A stretch of 64,000 bases of DNA from Trachythela sp. YZ-2020 (Eukaryota; Cnidaria; Anthozoa; Malacalcyonacea; Clavulariidae): NCBI GenBank assembly GCA_016169945.1, contig JADLSH010000369.1, positions 6,528,001-6,592,000 of the forward strand. The letters are read 5' to 3'. The notes beneath the pieces were generated by a model, which was not told where the DNA came from, did no database searches, and saw nothing but the letters and a program-made list of their open reading frames with translations. Shown in pieces: positions 10,745 through 24,190 of the stretch; the stretch's first letter is position 1, and every line of letters begins with the position of its first letter. The position numbers were made by a program, and so were the translations under genes.

Positions 10745-12797
10745 CAACCTACAGATAACTGAGTTATCTGCTAGCACAGAGGAGGTTGGACAGCAGGCCG
10801 CAAAGCATCATGGGTAATGAGCGTATGTTTCCACGTGCGGCCTCATTTATGCGTTGACTGCCGTGAAGTCAACATCTCTGGCCATGGCAAATTCTGCGAA
10901 AATGGACGCTATTGATCCAGAGACTCAATGCCATCATTATGGATGTGTTTAGTGTTTGTGTATCGATGTATAACAAGGCTCTTTGAGTCCGTTTAATGGA
11001 TTTATTTGTGCAGAAATCTCAAAGGCTGCGGTGTGATCAACTTGTCTTGTGGTCAATATAAATGTTGTGTTGAAAATTCTATATGTATTTGTGGACACTT
11101 TGTTCAGTGTTGCACGTATTGCATTTTATACACTTAAGTAAATGATTTCATAAGCTGACCCATTGGCACTGCCTGGATCGTCTGTATTTGTAATGTACTT
11201 TAATAGTGCAACTAGTGAGGAGTGTAGTACAGACAGTTAACTAAATATTTATTGGCCAGATTGATCTTTTGCAACAGAAATTACTGGTGAAATGTAGACA
11301 AAACAAACTTTACAGTAATATACAGTTCCATTTTTATTGAAAATACATAGCACATGCATAAAATATAATATCTCTGCTCATTCTCTACATATATAAAGAA
11401 ATATTAAAGAAAGCAAATATCCACCAAGAAGGCAAATTAACAATACAATGATAGAATTCAAACCAAAATACAAATCTGTAAAGAAACAACAAATTTTATT
11501 CTAAAACTCAGCACTTATTTTAAACAGTAAAGTCCACTTCTTCAGAAAAATACGAGCAATCACTGCGTCAATTGGGGAAATTCGAGATGTTAAACTTCAA
11601 AGATTGTTGACAGAAATGGCATCGGATTAATAATACAACAACGTACAGCCTACATAAAAGATCAAAATAACGTTTCCCTTAAAAATACTGCTCACATAGG
11701 TAGATCAATAGTTATTGAAATAGCATGGATGCATTCCAGGAAAAAAATTGAATAACAATGACAAAATATTCGATATTTGCGAGTCGAATGGGACGTCAGA
11801 CAACAAAATTGCAGACAGAGCCAGACACTAGCCCAGATATAAAATCTCTAAACAACACGCAAATAACTCCTAAATCTCCTAAAATTCATTCAAAAGTACT
11901 TTAACGCTTACTCTAAAGAATAACGCTCTTTATATTAAAGAAGTTTCAAGATTCATTGGGAAAAACAAGCTTTGGTGGCGCAATGTCGTCAGGCGCAATA
12001 AGGTGGCATTTTGGCAAAAGTTGAAATGAGTATGGTCACTTCAATACCGAATATCTCGAAAACTGCCGGGGGACCTCCGGGACCCCTCCAGCAGATTTTT
12101 AGTTTATACATTTATCTTGACTTTTTTGCAAAAAATAGAAAAATCGAACCATGGGAATTCTAGATATTTTATTTTGAAAGTTGTAAGGGGCGGACCATTA
12201 GAAAAGTGATGGGGGGGGTGGGACGAATAACTTGTACGAATATTTTTTTTTAATTTTTTGCTTGTGTCGATAATTTTTTTTTAATATGATCGCTTGCACG
12301 AATTTTTTTTTTATTTCAAAGCAAATTCCACCTTATAGCTTTCCCTTTTGTAAAGTCTGCACGAATTTTTTTTTTCAAACTTTCTTGGCGTACGAATTTT
12401 TTTTTCTTTCTGTTTCCCCTGCGCGATTTTTTTTTTGCTTTTTCCCCACCCCCCCATCACTTTTCTAATGGTCCGCCCCTAAACAGACGCGGCCTTGAGT
12501 CATCACGTAACGAAGACACGGCAAACTTTGATGCTCAAAATAAGTTTAAAAATGACACTTACCTCAAAGGTTTTCGCAGATATCGCAAGTCCTTATATAA
12601 TATGAAAGCCACGCTTGCTTTTTTATAGATTTTTTAAAATATTAATATGTATTTTTCAAGTGTTTATGCGTGCAATGCAAATTACACGACCAAGAATTTT
12701 GACAAACACGATGGAAAAATAGCGCGATTTCATTGGTCGAGAAATTCACGTGACAGCTGTCCACCCTCCTAGCAGATAACTCGGTTATCTGTAGGTT
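10745..12797. mobile_element. Non-autonomous TIR element, about 2.05 kb
   Basis: The ends are inverted copies of each other: CAACCTACAGATAACTGAGT at the left and the complement with one change at the right, followed inward on both sides by TATCTGCTAG. No convincing target duplication is visible. The interior has no recognisable transposase. Near the left end there is a CATGGCAAATTCTGCG start-like context with only a 22-codon frame. A younger MITE (12187–12479) is nested inside. Confidence 0.6.
12187..12479. mobile_element. PIF/Harbinger-type MITE with TAA target duplication
   Basis: Perfect inverted ends (GGGGCGGACCATTAGAAAAG and its complement) are flanked by TAA on both sides (12184–12186 and 12480–12482). 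The 293-bp interior is made of T-tracts alternating with GTACGAAT-type spacers. There is no coding capacity. The 3-bp TWA duplication is what places it with Harbinger-like elements. Confidence 0.75.
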
Positions 12798-14644
12798 GAG
12801 CCAGCAGTACGTACTTTTTTAGCGAGCGGCAGCTGTACATACAAGAATAAAAACAACATGAATAAACGATGTCTTTTTTAAAGTTTTTGCGTAATAAATA
12901 CACTCTTTTGAAACTTTTATCAGAACTATAGTAAGTAAATTAGATTTCTAATATTTTGTCGTTCTTGTTTTATTTTTATAATTGGTTTTTACCCCAATAT
13001 TTTAGAACCAAACGTTGTTTTGTGCGACAGAATTTAAATCGTTGTTTATCGAAGGAGTTTAATGACAATGCAATGTATAATAAAACAATTATCTTCAATT
13101 TGGAGTTAGCCTTATAGACTATGGAGTATGGAGGTTGACAACTCCATAGCTCCCTAACTTCTGCCACCATGTAGTGTTGTGATGCAAAATTTGCCTAATA
13201 TCGGGAAGTGTTCAATGATTATAAATAGAGCCACTGTAATATATTAGCATGTTACAATCAAAATTATTCTATGGCATGTATAATCAAATGCATGTTTGGA
13301 CTGGATGTGCCTACTTTCAGAAAATAGCAAATAGTCTTCTATGTTATAGATAAAACATGAGCAGTCGATCTTTATCTGATATAGAAACTCGAGCCGAAGG
13401 CGAGCGTTTGTATATCAGATAAAGATCGGATGCGAATGTTTTATCGAACTCTGAACATGTGGTGCAATTAAGTGTTTATGATCAAACTACCTGAAAAATG
13501 CAACAAGAAATTCAACATTGCAAGGGAAGGCTGTTTGCATGGAAGTTAGTGACTATTAACTTCTAGATGAATTTCACTAACTTCCAGATAAATGGCTCAA
13601 AATTGGTAGTTTAATCCTAAAGACCCAATTAAAGCTTGCTATTAATTTAGTACTGCCTGTTGTAAGGTAGGTCATACAAACTTTTATACCCAGCTGGCTG
13701 TTTATAATAGCTAGATCAATGTTTTCAATTTCAATGGTTGCATTCCCATGTGTTCAAATATGGTGCAGGCTATATGCTGAACAGAAAATTGAAACTGTTC
13801 AGGCAGCAACAAGTTTGCCATACACATAATGACTGCCAAAATATTCCATAAACTATAGAGGATACATGATTATTTCATTATGGCCATGTTGGCTAGGATC
13901 TTGCTTCACTACTTGCCAGATTTAGCTATTTTGGCAACAAATACCAGACAAGGTTTTTCTCTGCTGGTATTATGGCTCTTGCCTTATTTGTTGTCAAAAA
14001 TATATTTTTTATTTGAATCGATTTCTTGTTATTAAAATTGATAGCACAATTTTGTCCTCATTTCTTACATTTGGAAACTGTCCTCTAATGCTAAATCAGG
14101 CATACATTATATTGAGTTGTACAGTTGTACTATTGATACTTTCATTTTAATAATGAATTAACCCACTTTCCATCTTCTTAGAAACCAAAAACTGTACATA
14201 GCAAATGATACTATATTACGAAATTGTGCCTGCCATGCAAATAGAAAGAAAGAAAAATAGAAAATTCCCCTTGTGGTTTGAATTGGTTTCTATGAATATG
14301 AAGCAATCAGAGTAGACAGACTGACAGAGTACAGGTTTTAATAGATATGGCACAAACTATATAATTATGTGATTCATAAAACAATTTAAAATTTAATGGT
14401 TTTCATTGTATAGAAAATACAAAATCTACCTTTATGCTTGTTAAAAGATTTACAGCATCAAATATATATAGCATGCATATACAGTACACGAAAAATTACC
14501 GACAAACATTCTAAAACCTTTAAAACCTCAACCAGGTCTTTTATACATGTTTAAATTGTCCAAAAAAGCTGAACTTAAAGATAAAATAAATTCTCCACTC
14601 CATGCAATCCGCCATTTTGGATTTCAAGATCCTCCCCACGTACC
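12798..14644. other. No gene; one foldback MITE
   Basis: This stretch is mostly unique AT-rich DNA. It contains a near-palindrome at 13345–13447 (GATCTTTATCTGATATA facing TATATCAGATAAAGATC, extended by ATAAAACAT on both sides), which looks like a short foldback MITE. The open frames here are short and show no recognisable domain. Confidence 0.5.
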
Positions 14645-15455
14645 TACCACTATAGCTCAGTGGTACCTACCACTGAGCTTAATATATCTGGAGGACGTGC
14701 CGCTAATGTCCGCCTGGCAGAAAAGTGTCCGCAAAAACATGGCGGATTTTGGCATTTGCTGACGCCAATTGGTTCCTTTTGGCCATGGTATTGCCACTGA
14801 CCAACCGCGATCCTAAGTTTTAAACAAAGTTTTTGCCCCCCTGGTTTTTGCACAAATATTTTGAATTTTTTTAAAGCTAAAAATCTTGTTTTTTGTCTGA
14901 TTTTCTCCTACTTGTATTGTTGTCTTACAACGTCAAGGTCAAAGTTCCTTTCATTCCACTCGTGGATGCAACAATTCACTATAAAGGAAGAATATTTCTT
15001 CTCGCAGTCTCACAGGTAGGATTCGTGAATTTTTTTTTATTTTCCGTCAAATATAATTATTTTAGGCAGGCAAATTCTGATTTTACAAGAGATATAGTTC
15101 TCCATTGTGATTCAACAATGAATATCACAATAACAAAGCTCTCCTGGGAGCTTTAACAAAGTTTTGCCAGTAAGAAAAACGTAAACAAGGCAAGAGATCT
15201 ACAACAGTCGATAAATAAAACTGACTGATTGACTAAAAATTGTGCAGATAAGCTTTTATTATCAGTTTCACCACTCGCTTTTATGTTCTGTATGTTTTAG
15301 AGTTTAGCAGTTTATATAAATTTATATTTGTGGTTTTATACATATTTATGGTGCCAAATTGATATCCTTACCATAGGTTTTGCGCCTTTGTATATAATAT
15401 TATTGACATTTATAATATTAAGCCCATGTGGCTTATATTATAGACAAGTCTTGCC

Positions 15456-15903
15456 CAGGGGCATAACTTGGGAAAAACATTGGGTGGTGTAGATCATGTT
15501 GCCCGACGAAAGGGTGTGGTCAGGATATAACGTAGAGGGGCCGGGAAAAACCAAAAAGGTTATGCGTACCTCGTGCCGCTAGTGGGAATGCACAGGTATT
15601 GAGTGCCGAAAGCAATAGGCCACCAGGCGGTATGGGGGCATGCTCCCCCAGAAAATGTTGAAATGTAGAGGCTCTGAAACACCATTTCATGCACTTTGGG
15701 GAATATTTTATAGAATTCTGATGGTCAGAAAATGTTCTATATTTATAGTTAGCAAATTTTTAAAATTGCCCGAACTGGATCTTCAAGGCTTTTTGTTCTC
15801 ACTCAACATGATTTGAATGTATTTTTGCCCAACAAACATGGCAAAATTTGCTCTACGAATTGCAATTGTTAAACTGACCCCTCCCCCACTAGTTATGCCC
15901 CTG
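15456..15903. mobile_element. hAT-type MITE with perfect 8-bp target duplication
   Basis: The terminal repeats CAGGGGCATAACTTGG and ACTAGTTATGCCCCTG are flanked by GTCTTGCC on both sides (15448–15455 and 15904–15911). The length is 448 bp and there is no coding capacity. Part of the same family, without clear ends, recurs at 24985–25200 (shared GCCCGACGAAAGGG and TGCCGCTAGTGGGAATG). Confidence 0.8.
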
Positions 15904-15911
15904 GTCTTGCC

Positions 15912-17929
15912 TGACTGCATGTATACCACCAAGTGCTGCAGACTGAGTTGCTTACTGTGTAGCTAGTTAAGGCAATTCACTACCCTCAGAAAAACTAAGC
16001 ATCAACCAATGCATACAGGCATACCCAAATTTGTATGATTTATGACACTTTTGACTAGGAGTTCAAGCGCTGGTATGGATCAACCCCTTTAAGAATCTGT
16101 AGGCTGTCTGTCACATATGTGCCTATAACACAGTAAATGTGATGTTGATAATGAAAGCCAGCACAAGCAGTGATGGGTCATTCCACAAAATATCCACACC
16201 TCCCTCATGGAGGAAATTAGTAGCTAATTTATACTCCTCTCCTTTAGACATCTGCCTTCGCCACCTGAACTGCAGAAAATTCCTATCATGTGTTGGGAGT
16301 CTAGATCTTTTCTATATTGACCCACAGTGTATCTCCACAGTGTCCTCACAATTATAAGCTAGTATAGAAATAATGGATGAATAATCTGTTATAGGTACAA
16401 CAAGAAATGGCACAAGTGACCAAAGTGTAGAACAGCCAAAGCAAAGTTGTAGCACATGGAGCATGAAAGTTACAATAATATCATAATAATTTGATTATAA
16501 AGTTTAGTTTTTAGAATATTTACTGCTAATTAATTAATAGTTATTCTTTGAAGAAATTAAATAAAAAACACCACTGTGTACTGCATCATTGTTGGATAAT
16601 TCTGCAATAAAAGAATAGATATAGGTTATTCAAAAAATATTGTAAGCCAGGGACACTGGAACTTTTGGCACACTGGGGGCATTTACACCTGATATGGTCT
16701 GTGATACCTTTCACTCATAGAGATGATGCTCAAAGGGTGAACAAGTTAGTGACCTTTCAAGATTGTTGCATATTTAAGTGATATTTATTGAAAAACCTAT
16801 CCTATTTGCAGGCTTGGACGTATGATACAACAAATGTATCATACAAAATAGGAACAAAATTCCATGTTTTGAGCATAGACCCTTTGTTGGGCAGACTAAA
16901 AGGCCAGACCTTTGCTTGAAATGTTGAAGTTTGTTCTAATTTTTTAGGTAGTTGCATGATTCATCTAAGTCTGCAAATCCTACAATAACATAACCCAAAC
17001 TATAAAAGTATTAAACTTTGCAAAAAATTCCCAGGTGATAATTGGCCAGGACACTACACAGTGCATCCCTGGCGTGCATTTAGTGGGGACTGGTTGAACT
17101 TTTTCATGGGTGCAAGACTGGGGGGGGGGGGCATCGACTGATTTGCCCTGGGTCAGTTACTAGGTCTTGCCAGGCTTGCTTTAATACATTTCAGGAATAC
17201 AATCCTAGTTCTTCAAAATCCTCAACCTAAAGACATCTTTGGCCAGAAAGCTAGGTACAAATTGTGTGCAATAGCACCCTGAACTTTTTCCGACACTCCT
17301 AGCATATACATAAATTGTAGTTACAGAACACAAAACCCTAATTCTATGTTATCCTAATTCCCTACTTTAAAGATAGTAGCACATAAATTATATAGCTTTA
17401 TGTCGTAAACCAGTCCTCAGGATTCTTGAGAGAATCAAGATATTCTGATAATTGTAAAATACATGGCTTCATACTACTGACAGAAAATTATAATTTTCTA
17501 AATGGCAAAATACATACAACGTATTCAGAACATCAAATATTGATAAAATAGTATGAAATTATAGATGTGGATAAAGTAGACCATAGTAAAATAAAGTAAA
17601 ATAAAATAAAGTTTATGTATTTTTTACAACCAAACTTCAAATCCTCGTTGGTAAAATATCAAATACATTGTACTGTACATTTATTCCCACCAAGTGTTTA
17701 ATGAAACATTATATAAACTATTATCATTTATAGTATGTGAACTGCAAAATATTAATTACCTGCTAGTTCTGGTTTCAAAAAAATGACCACATTTTCGAGG
17801 TTTTACTATCTGTTTGTTGGCTTTTGCGGACGAGAATAACTTGTGCGACTTGCACTTTATTCGCGGAAATGCTCCAAGGTCGAAAAATATGTGGAAAATA
17901 TTGAAAACAACGAGAATTTACTGCAAAAA
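15912..17929. other. No gene recognised
   Basis: This is AT-rich sequence with short open frames only. One of these (16139–16357) has no domain or codon pattern that supports it. A G-tract at about 17120 and an AAATAAAGT-type run at about 17590 are the only notable features. Confidence 0.45.
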
Positions 17930-18947
17930 CTCAAAAAGCTAAAATATATTTTGCAAAAACCAGGGGGGTGTGAATGTTGTAGCGGGCTCAGAATTGAGCC
18001 TGGTCAGTGGTAATTACCATGGGCAAAAGGAACCAGTCGTCATGGTAATGACGTAAGCAAAGGCCAAAATCCGCCATGTTTTTGCGGACACTTTTTTCTG
18101 CCGAGCACGTCCTCCAGTAATATAGTATAGCTCAGTGGTACCTACCCTGAAGACAAAAATCGCTGCGCAAGCAAGATGCGCAAAACGGCTCAACCATGTC
18201 GGGTTTTGGCAGGCATCTCCCCGACGTTCTGCCGTGACGCAACCTACCCCGGGCATCCAAGAGATGCCTGCGGAGGAGGCTACCGCGGGAAGTTTTTTTC
18301 GAGATTTTTCTGCGAAGAAACCTCAACCTTTTCATTATAATCGTAAATCTTTGAAATTCAAGCAGTACGTATGTTGTTAAACAGTTTCTAAGCTTTCTTT
18401 TAGTATGTTTTTTACGTATTTACGTTCAGTATTATCTTTTATAATGTTCAAAATCTTCGACTTGTTGCAGACTAAAAATTCTAAAATGATATTTTATACT
18501 CTGCTCAAGGCAGTCTAGAACTGTCAGAGTAATATAATTCTTTAAAACAATCAAAAGTTTAAAAACTACTGCATACAACTACAGTACAGACAGTTACGAC
18601 TTACGAGTTGTCTTACGAAAATTTGGAATTGTTTGAATATTTTGAAAAGTTTTCATACCGATTGCAACAATAAAACAAATTTAAGAGACGTTGGATTAAT
18701 TCAATGGGTAAATCACTGACAAACCAGACCAGAAAAAGACCACCAACAAACAATATTGGGTCCAACAAGCCAAGGGTAACGAAAACGAAGAGAATTTTGC
18801 TCGCAATTGTACACCATTTCGGAAAAAAACAGCCTGTTTTACAGCCAGCGAGTCACGCGAAAGACAAGGACATGCGCAGATGCCGTTCTTGTCGAATTGA
18901 AATTCTGTTTGCCCGCGTAAGTTTTGTGCGTGGTTTAATCGCTTTAG

Positions 18948-19183
18948 TTTTAATTTCCTTCGGTGAAATTTTTTAAATTTTTGTATAGTGAACTTACAAG
19001 TCGCCTTTTTTAATATATCCAAATTTTGGAAAAATTTACAGATAAGTTTTCTCAGAACAAAAATTTGCAAATATCTAAAAACTTATCCTACAACCTACCT
19101 TAATTTTTTGATATAATGTTCCGCTTAGTATTCCAAATTTACTTGAAAATTTAAAAAAACATTCACCGAAGGAAATTCAAGTA
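18948..19183. repeat. Small foldback repeat
   Basis: TTTCCTTCGGTGAAATTTTT near 18955 faces its complement AAACATTCACCGAAGGAAAT near 19160. The spacer is about 170 bp. It is probably a MITE. No target duplication could be assigned. Confidence 0.4.
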
Positions 19184-20388
19184 ATTTTATTTTTTGTCCA
19201 ATTTATAGGATATGACTACTATAGTTCATACGCTGTTGTTACCATAGCAACGCGACTGTGGTATATTTAGAACCCATAGGTTGGGCACATAACAGTTATA
19301 TTAATAGTTATTACCCAAAAAGCAACTGTATATGTCACAAACATGAAGATATGTGTTGCAATAGGGAAAGCACATTTTCACCCCTTGTTTTTATAATAAC
19401 TGTAGGGAGCCACCTTAAAACGAAACTTATAACTATAGTGGTATTAATAGCCTTGTATACTATATTATTTTTGATCTATATATAATATATTACGTATAAC
19501 GCCTTTCAATTTCAAGTGTGAAGTGTGGGATATTTGTCAATTTTAGCAATACTTTAATTATTAAAATTGTCTGTAACATAATTACTAGCGTAAAAAAATG
19601 GGGAAAAAGAAAGCCATGTACACATATCTCGTTGTGGTATTTTATATTTGTTCCTATGTTATAGAAACATGCCTCAATTTGGTCAGTGAATATATGCCCA
19701 CTTATTGTATATTTTGCAAGATATGAAAATATGAAATTTGTGATACTTTATAATACCATCCATTAACTTCTTAGTGACCAAATACAACACACTGGCTAAG
19801 TGACATCAAATTATTCTAGAAATCACTTTGATGGACTAACACTTTGTCTTTTTGTACTATAAAAGGTCATAAAATAGGAAGTTTTCCCTGGTAACAAATA
19901 AAACATTGTTTTATTGTAGTTGATTTGATTTGATTTAATAATTTTGCCACAAAATATACAAAGAATAGAGACAAAAAAAGAAAAGAAAAAAGAATACATG
20001 TGGCGAGGGAACCCAAAGAGAATCCAAAAGGCTTAAAAATTATTATGTTATGGGTTACCTTGTCAGATTAAATAAATACACAAATGTTAGCTATAGCAAA
20101 GCCGCATGCAGATTATACATATATACATATATACAAACATAAGATTACATACATTGACAATAGTTCTATAGAAAAATCCTTACTAAATAGATCAAACCTA
20201 CATTTAAATCGGGATGGTGATAGAGCTTTGGGAAGTGCTTTCTGCACCTACTTAAAGTCAAATAGAATTAGCACTACAAACACCAACAACCAGTTTTTTC
20301 GGCCACACCCTGGTCGCCAGAAGGAGTGGACAATGCACATCAATCATGTGAAACACATGATGAAACACAAGTTAGAGGAGTAGATAAT

Positions 20389-20937
20389 ATGTCAAGCAAC
20401 AATGTGAGCAGCGATTTTTTAGGAACTCTCAGCTCAATCCCAAATGAAAGAGGTTTCAAAATGGCTTTTCTGAATATCGTTAGTTTACCAAAAAAAATAG
20501 ATGAAATTAATTTTTCAATGACAAACAAATTCATTGATCTGATTGCATTTAATGAAACACGACTTGATGCGAATATAACTGATAACATGATTAATCTTGA
20601 TGGCTATGATATTGTAAGAAAAGATAGATCAAGAAATGGTGGTGGGGTTTGTATTTACTTGCGTAGCTCCATCAATTATAAAGTAAGACATGATCTAGTT
20701 CCCTCTGAACTGGAAGCGGTCTGTGTTGAAATTATCAAGCCGCATAGCAAACCATTTTTTGTTACTACAGTCTATAGACCACCCAGTGCATTATCAGAAT
20801 TCTTTGATCATTTTGAAAAATTGATCAAAGGTATTGATAATGAAAATAAAGAAATGTATATACTGGGTGATCTAAACTGTGATATGTTAAAAACAGATAA
20901 AGATTCAAACTTCCCAACAAAGAAAATAAAGTCATGA
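20389..20937 (+). pseudogene. LINE ORF2, APE-type endonuclease part
   Basis: Recognisable endonuclease blocks in order are AFLNIVSLPKKIDEI, LIAFNETRLDANI, GYDIVRKDRSRNGGGVCIYL, VTTVYRPP and YILGDLNCDML. The glutamate of FNETRL and the Asp/Asn of LGDLNCD are catalytic positions in this family. The frame stops at 20937 and the rest of the protein continues in another frame from about 20978 (TSLIDHIVTN, then TGISDHSLVF, which is the last endonuclease block). Confidence 0.8.
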
Positions 20938-20977
20938 ATTATACCAGTTAACACAACTGATAGATGAAGCTACCCGA

Positions 20978-23275
20978 GTGACTATGACAACAACCAGTCT
21001 TATTGATCATATTGTTACTAATACGCCAGAGAAAATCTCTGACTCTGGTGTCATTCACACAGGTATTAGTGATCATAGCTTAGTATTTGCAATCAGGAAT
21101 ATTTCTGTCATAAACAAACAAGGAAAAGAAAATACTATTGAAATTAGAAACATGAAAAATTTTAATGAAAAAAAATTTATTGAAGAACTGCAAAATCAAC
21201 ACTGGGAATATGTGTATTTCCTTGCTGAAGATCCAAATGCCAAGTGGGGAATTTGGAAAGAAATATTTCTAGAAGTCCTAGACAAACATGCACCACTTCA
21301 GCACAAAAATATAAGATCGAAAAAAGTCCCTTGGATTACGAGTGATATAAAGAAACTGATGAATACGAGGGACAAGTTTAAACGAAAAGCCATTTTGACA
21401 AACTATGAAAATGACTGGTTAAACTTTAAAACAACTAGAAATAAAGTAAATATTGAACTAAGAAATGCCAAAAAAGATTATTATTCCTCGAAAATAGCTG
21501 GTCAAAAATTTAATCCCAAGAAAGCTTGGAAAAGTATAAACAACTTGTTAGGTAGGCAAAACAAACAAACTGTGGTAAATGAACTAAATGTAGGTCAAAA
21601 TAATTTAACAAGTCCTGAAGATATTGCAGAGGGTTTTAATAATTATTTTTCAAATATTGGCCCTGATCTAGCTAGCAAAATAGATTCTTCAAATTGCAAT
21701 TTTGAAACATATGTCAAAAATGCTAAATCAGAGTTTGCTGCATTCCAGCCTGTTACTGTCAGTCATGTTTCTCGTCTTTTACATGGACTTTCTGGCAATA
21801 AAGCCACTGGCATTGATAATATTTCTTGCAAAATTATTAAATTAGCTGCACCTTTCATCTCAGATTCACTGACACTTATTTTTAATCAGGCTATTACTCT
21901 ATCTTCTTTTCCTGATGAATGGAAAGTAGCTAGAGTAATGCCTCTGTATAAAATGGCCAACGTAGTATTCTGGAAACTACAGACCAATATCAGTTTTACC
22001 GGCCATTAGTAAAATTATGGAACGAATATTATATGATCAACTGTATAATTATTTAACAAAATTTGAGCTTCTCAGTGATTCCCAATTTGGATTTCGAAAA
22101 TTTCACTCCACAGCTAGTGCATTACTAGACTGTACTAATGAATGGTATGTGAATCTAGACAGAAAAATGTTTAACCTAGTAGTTTTAATTGATTTGAAGA
22201 AAGCCTTTGATACTGTTGATCATAAAATTCTGTTGAGCAAATTGGAGCTATATGGAATAAAAGGGCAAGCTCTAACTTTTCTCAAATCTTATCTCACAAA
22301 CCGAAACCAGAAGTGCCAAATAAAAAACTCCTTTTCATCTGACCGTTTGATCAAATGTGGTGTGCCACAAGGCTCTATCTTAGGGCCATTATTCTTTTTG
22401 TTGTACATCAATGATATGCCTCATTGTCTAAGCAAAACAAAACCAAGGTTATTTGCTGATGACACAAATTTGACTGCTTCAGCAAATTCTTTGACTGACC
22501 TAGAGACTGCAGTAAATTCTGATTTAGAGAACCTAAGAAAATGGTTAATAGCCAATAAACTTAGCCTCAATGTAGCTAAGACAGAGTTTATGTTAGTTGG
22601 CTCAAAACCTATGATAAAAATATTTCTGACTATCATCCGAATGTTCTTATTGAAAATAAATTAATTAAACAAGTTCATGAATGCAAAACTCTTGGAGTGA
22701 CAATTGACCAGCATTCATCTTGGGAAAGTAACACTGAAAATATTTGCAAAAAGGTAACAGCAGGAATCTCTGCTATTCGTCGAATCAAACCATTTGTTGA
22801 CCAAGATACACTTATTTTGATTTATAACGCTATTGTTCGTCCATACTTTGACTACTGCTGTGAAGTATGGGATGTATTTAACTCAATCAAAACGACTCCA
22901 AAAACTGCAAAATAGAGCAGCTAGAATTATTCTGAATGTAAGCAATGACGTAGATCATACGATTGCTTTGGGTGCTTTGAGCTGGGAGCCACTCCAAACA
23001 GAAAGGAAAAAAGCTAAAGCAAAAATGATGTATAAGTTATTAAAGAAAATGGGTCCCAAATCACTCACAAATCTATTTTCGTAGTGAGAAAACTAATTAT
23101 CACCTTCGGGACATTTCAAGTGGTCTTTGTTTACCAAAACCGCGTACAAATAACATGAAAAATAGTTTTATGTACGACGGAGCACACCTTTGGAATTCTA
23201 TTCCAAAAGAAATTAGGGAAAGCAAATCACTTCCTTCCTTTCGTAATAAAATCGCTGCTCACATCAGTGCGTAAA
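20978..23275 (+). pseudogene. LINE ORF2, reverse transcriptase part in four broken frames
   Basis: The first frame (to 22009) carries the end of the endonuclease and the linker up to SGNKATGIDNISCKIIK. The second (22017–22664) holds the RT core: DSQFGFRKFHSTASALLD, LIDLKKAFDTVDHKIL, VPQGSILGPLFFLLYIND and the catalytic FADDTNL. The third (22697–22915) has the thumb, with LIYNAIVRPYFDYC. The fourth (22833–23084) continues LQKLQNRAARIILN. A final block, NNMKNSFMYDGAHLWNSIP, is readable near 23150 and ends at about 23273. All motifs are intact; only the frame is lost, so the copy is moderately old. Confidence 0.85.
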
Positions 23276-23634
23276 AAACTATTGTATTAAATAATTTACC
23301 TGTAAATAGTCTAAAACCTTCATTCATTTGTTAATTACTCCATATCTCTTAAAACTTATATATTTTGTAAATAGCTTATCATTTTCTACATGTAAAATTA
23401 TTTTTTAAATTATTTCAGCTACGGTTGACGGGGTTAGCGTGTATAAATAAAGTTATACTACTACTACAATATAATATAATATATAATCCGTAAATTGCGA
23501 GTGTGGACTTGATCAATAGATAAAATTAATTTATTAAAGCTTGTTGGAAGTAAATTGATTTTATAAGAAAACATGAACTTGCCCAAATATAAAATATTAT
23601 ATATCCCTAAGTTTGAGTAACATTAAAGATTTAA

Positions 23635-24190
23635 ATAAAGGTGTATAGTACGTGCATCAAAAGCCTCATTATATAAAATTGTAACTGCAATAATACTGGA
23701 CGGTTGAGATTAGAAGGATATGTTGAACCCCACATCGTAACACAATAACTCAAATAAGGATATACAAGTGCAAAATATAATGTACGCAAAGCAGGAAGAG
23801 TGAGGCAGAAGCTAGATTTGTATATTATTCCAATGGATTTTGAAATCTTACTAGCGATATGAGAAATATGAGATTTCCAAGACAATTTTCTTTGATGCAT
23901 TCTAATCTATGATTATTTACTTCAAGCAATAAATCAAGCGTCTGCCTCTTTTGTCTTGGAGTGAAAATTATATAATTTGATTTATTGACATTAATAGACA
24001 ATTTGTTAGCAGAAAACCATTCAGATAGATTATTCATCTCGTTATTGATGACAGTTGTTAGCTTAGATGAATCACTAAAAGACATTAGTGTCATCAGCGA
24101 ATAAAATCAATTCAGTGATTTTTGAGACGTTGTATATATCATTAATATATATCAAAAATAATAATGGCCCAAGAATGCTGACCGTCATGA
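23635..24190 (-). pseudogene. LINE reverse transcriptase fragment, minus strand
   Basis: Reading leftwards from about 24190, the palm box ILGPLLFLIYINDIYNV and the catalytic LFADDTN are followed by LSEWFSANKLSINVNKSNY, then SWKSHISHIASKISKSIGII and LRTLYFALVYPYLSYCVTMW. The frame shifts near 24070 and 23880. The upstream part is missing. It differs in sequence from the LINE just to its left and lies in the opposite orientation. Confidence 0.8.

Larger units (their letters stand above)
14645..18150. mobile_element. 3.5-kb inverted-repeat pair, possible TIR element
   Basis: About 240 bp at the left (14645–14885) recurs inverted at 17930–18150. Shared landmarks are CTGGAGGACGTGC, GTGTCCGCAAAAACATGGCG and CCCCCTGGTTTTTGCA. 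A third partial copy lies at 32687–33200. The right copy extends further inward with the third copy, to AAAACCTCGAAAA. A hAT-type MITE (15456–15903) sits inside. No transposase is recognised, so it is either a non-autonomous element or two independent insertions of one repeat. Confidence 0.5.
20060..23465 (+). mobile_element. Degraded LINE (jockey/CR1/L2-like) with esterase tail, APE endonuclease and RT
   Basis: The element covers about 3.4 kb in one orientation. From 20170 a short frame gives LNRSNLHLNRDGDRALGSAF, which matches the C-terminal end of the SGNH-esterase domain found in ORF1 of such LINEs. The APE endonuclease follows (20400–20930), then the linker and reverse transcriptase (20970–23080), then a tail ending near 23270. 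The 3' end shows AATAAAGT followed by TACTACTACTAC. Frameshifts near 20930, 22000, 22620 and 22900 inactivate it. Confidence 0.88.

Noticed and set aside
12286..12468. Phe-rich 60-codon protein
   Set aside because: It is the poly-T interior of the Harbinger-like MITE.
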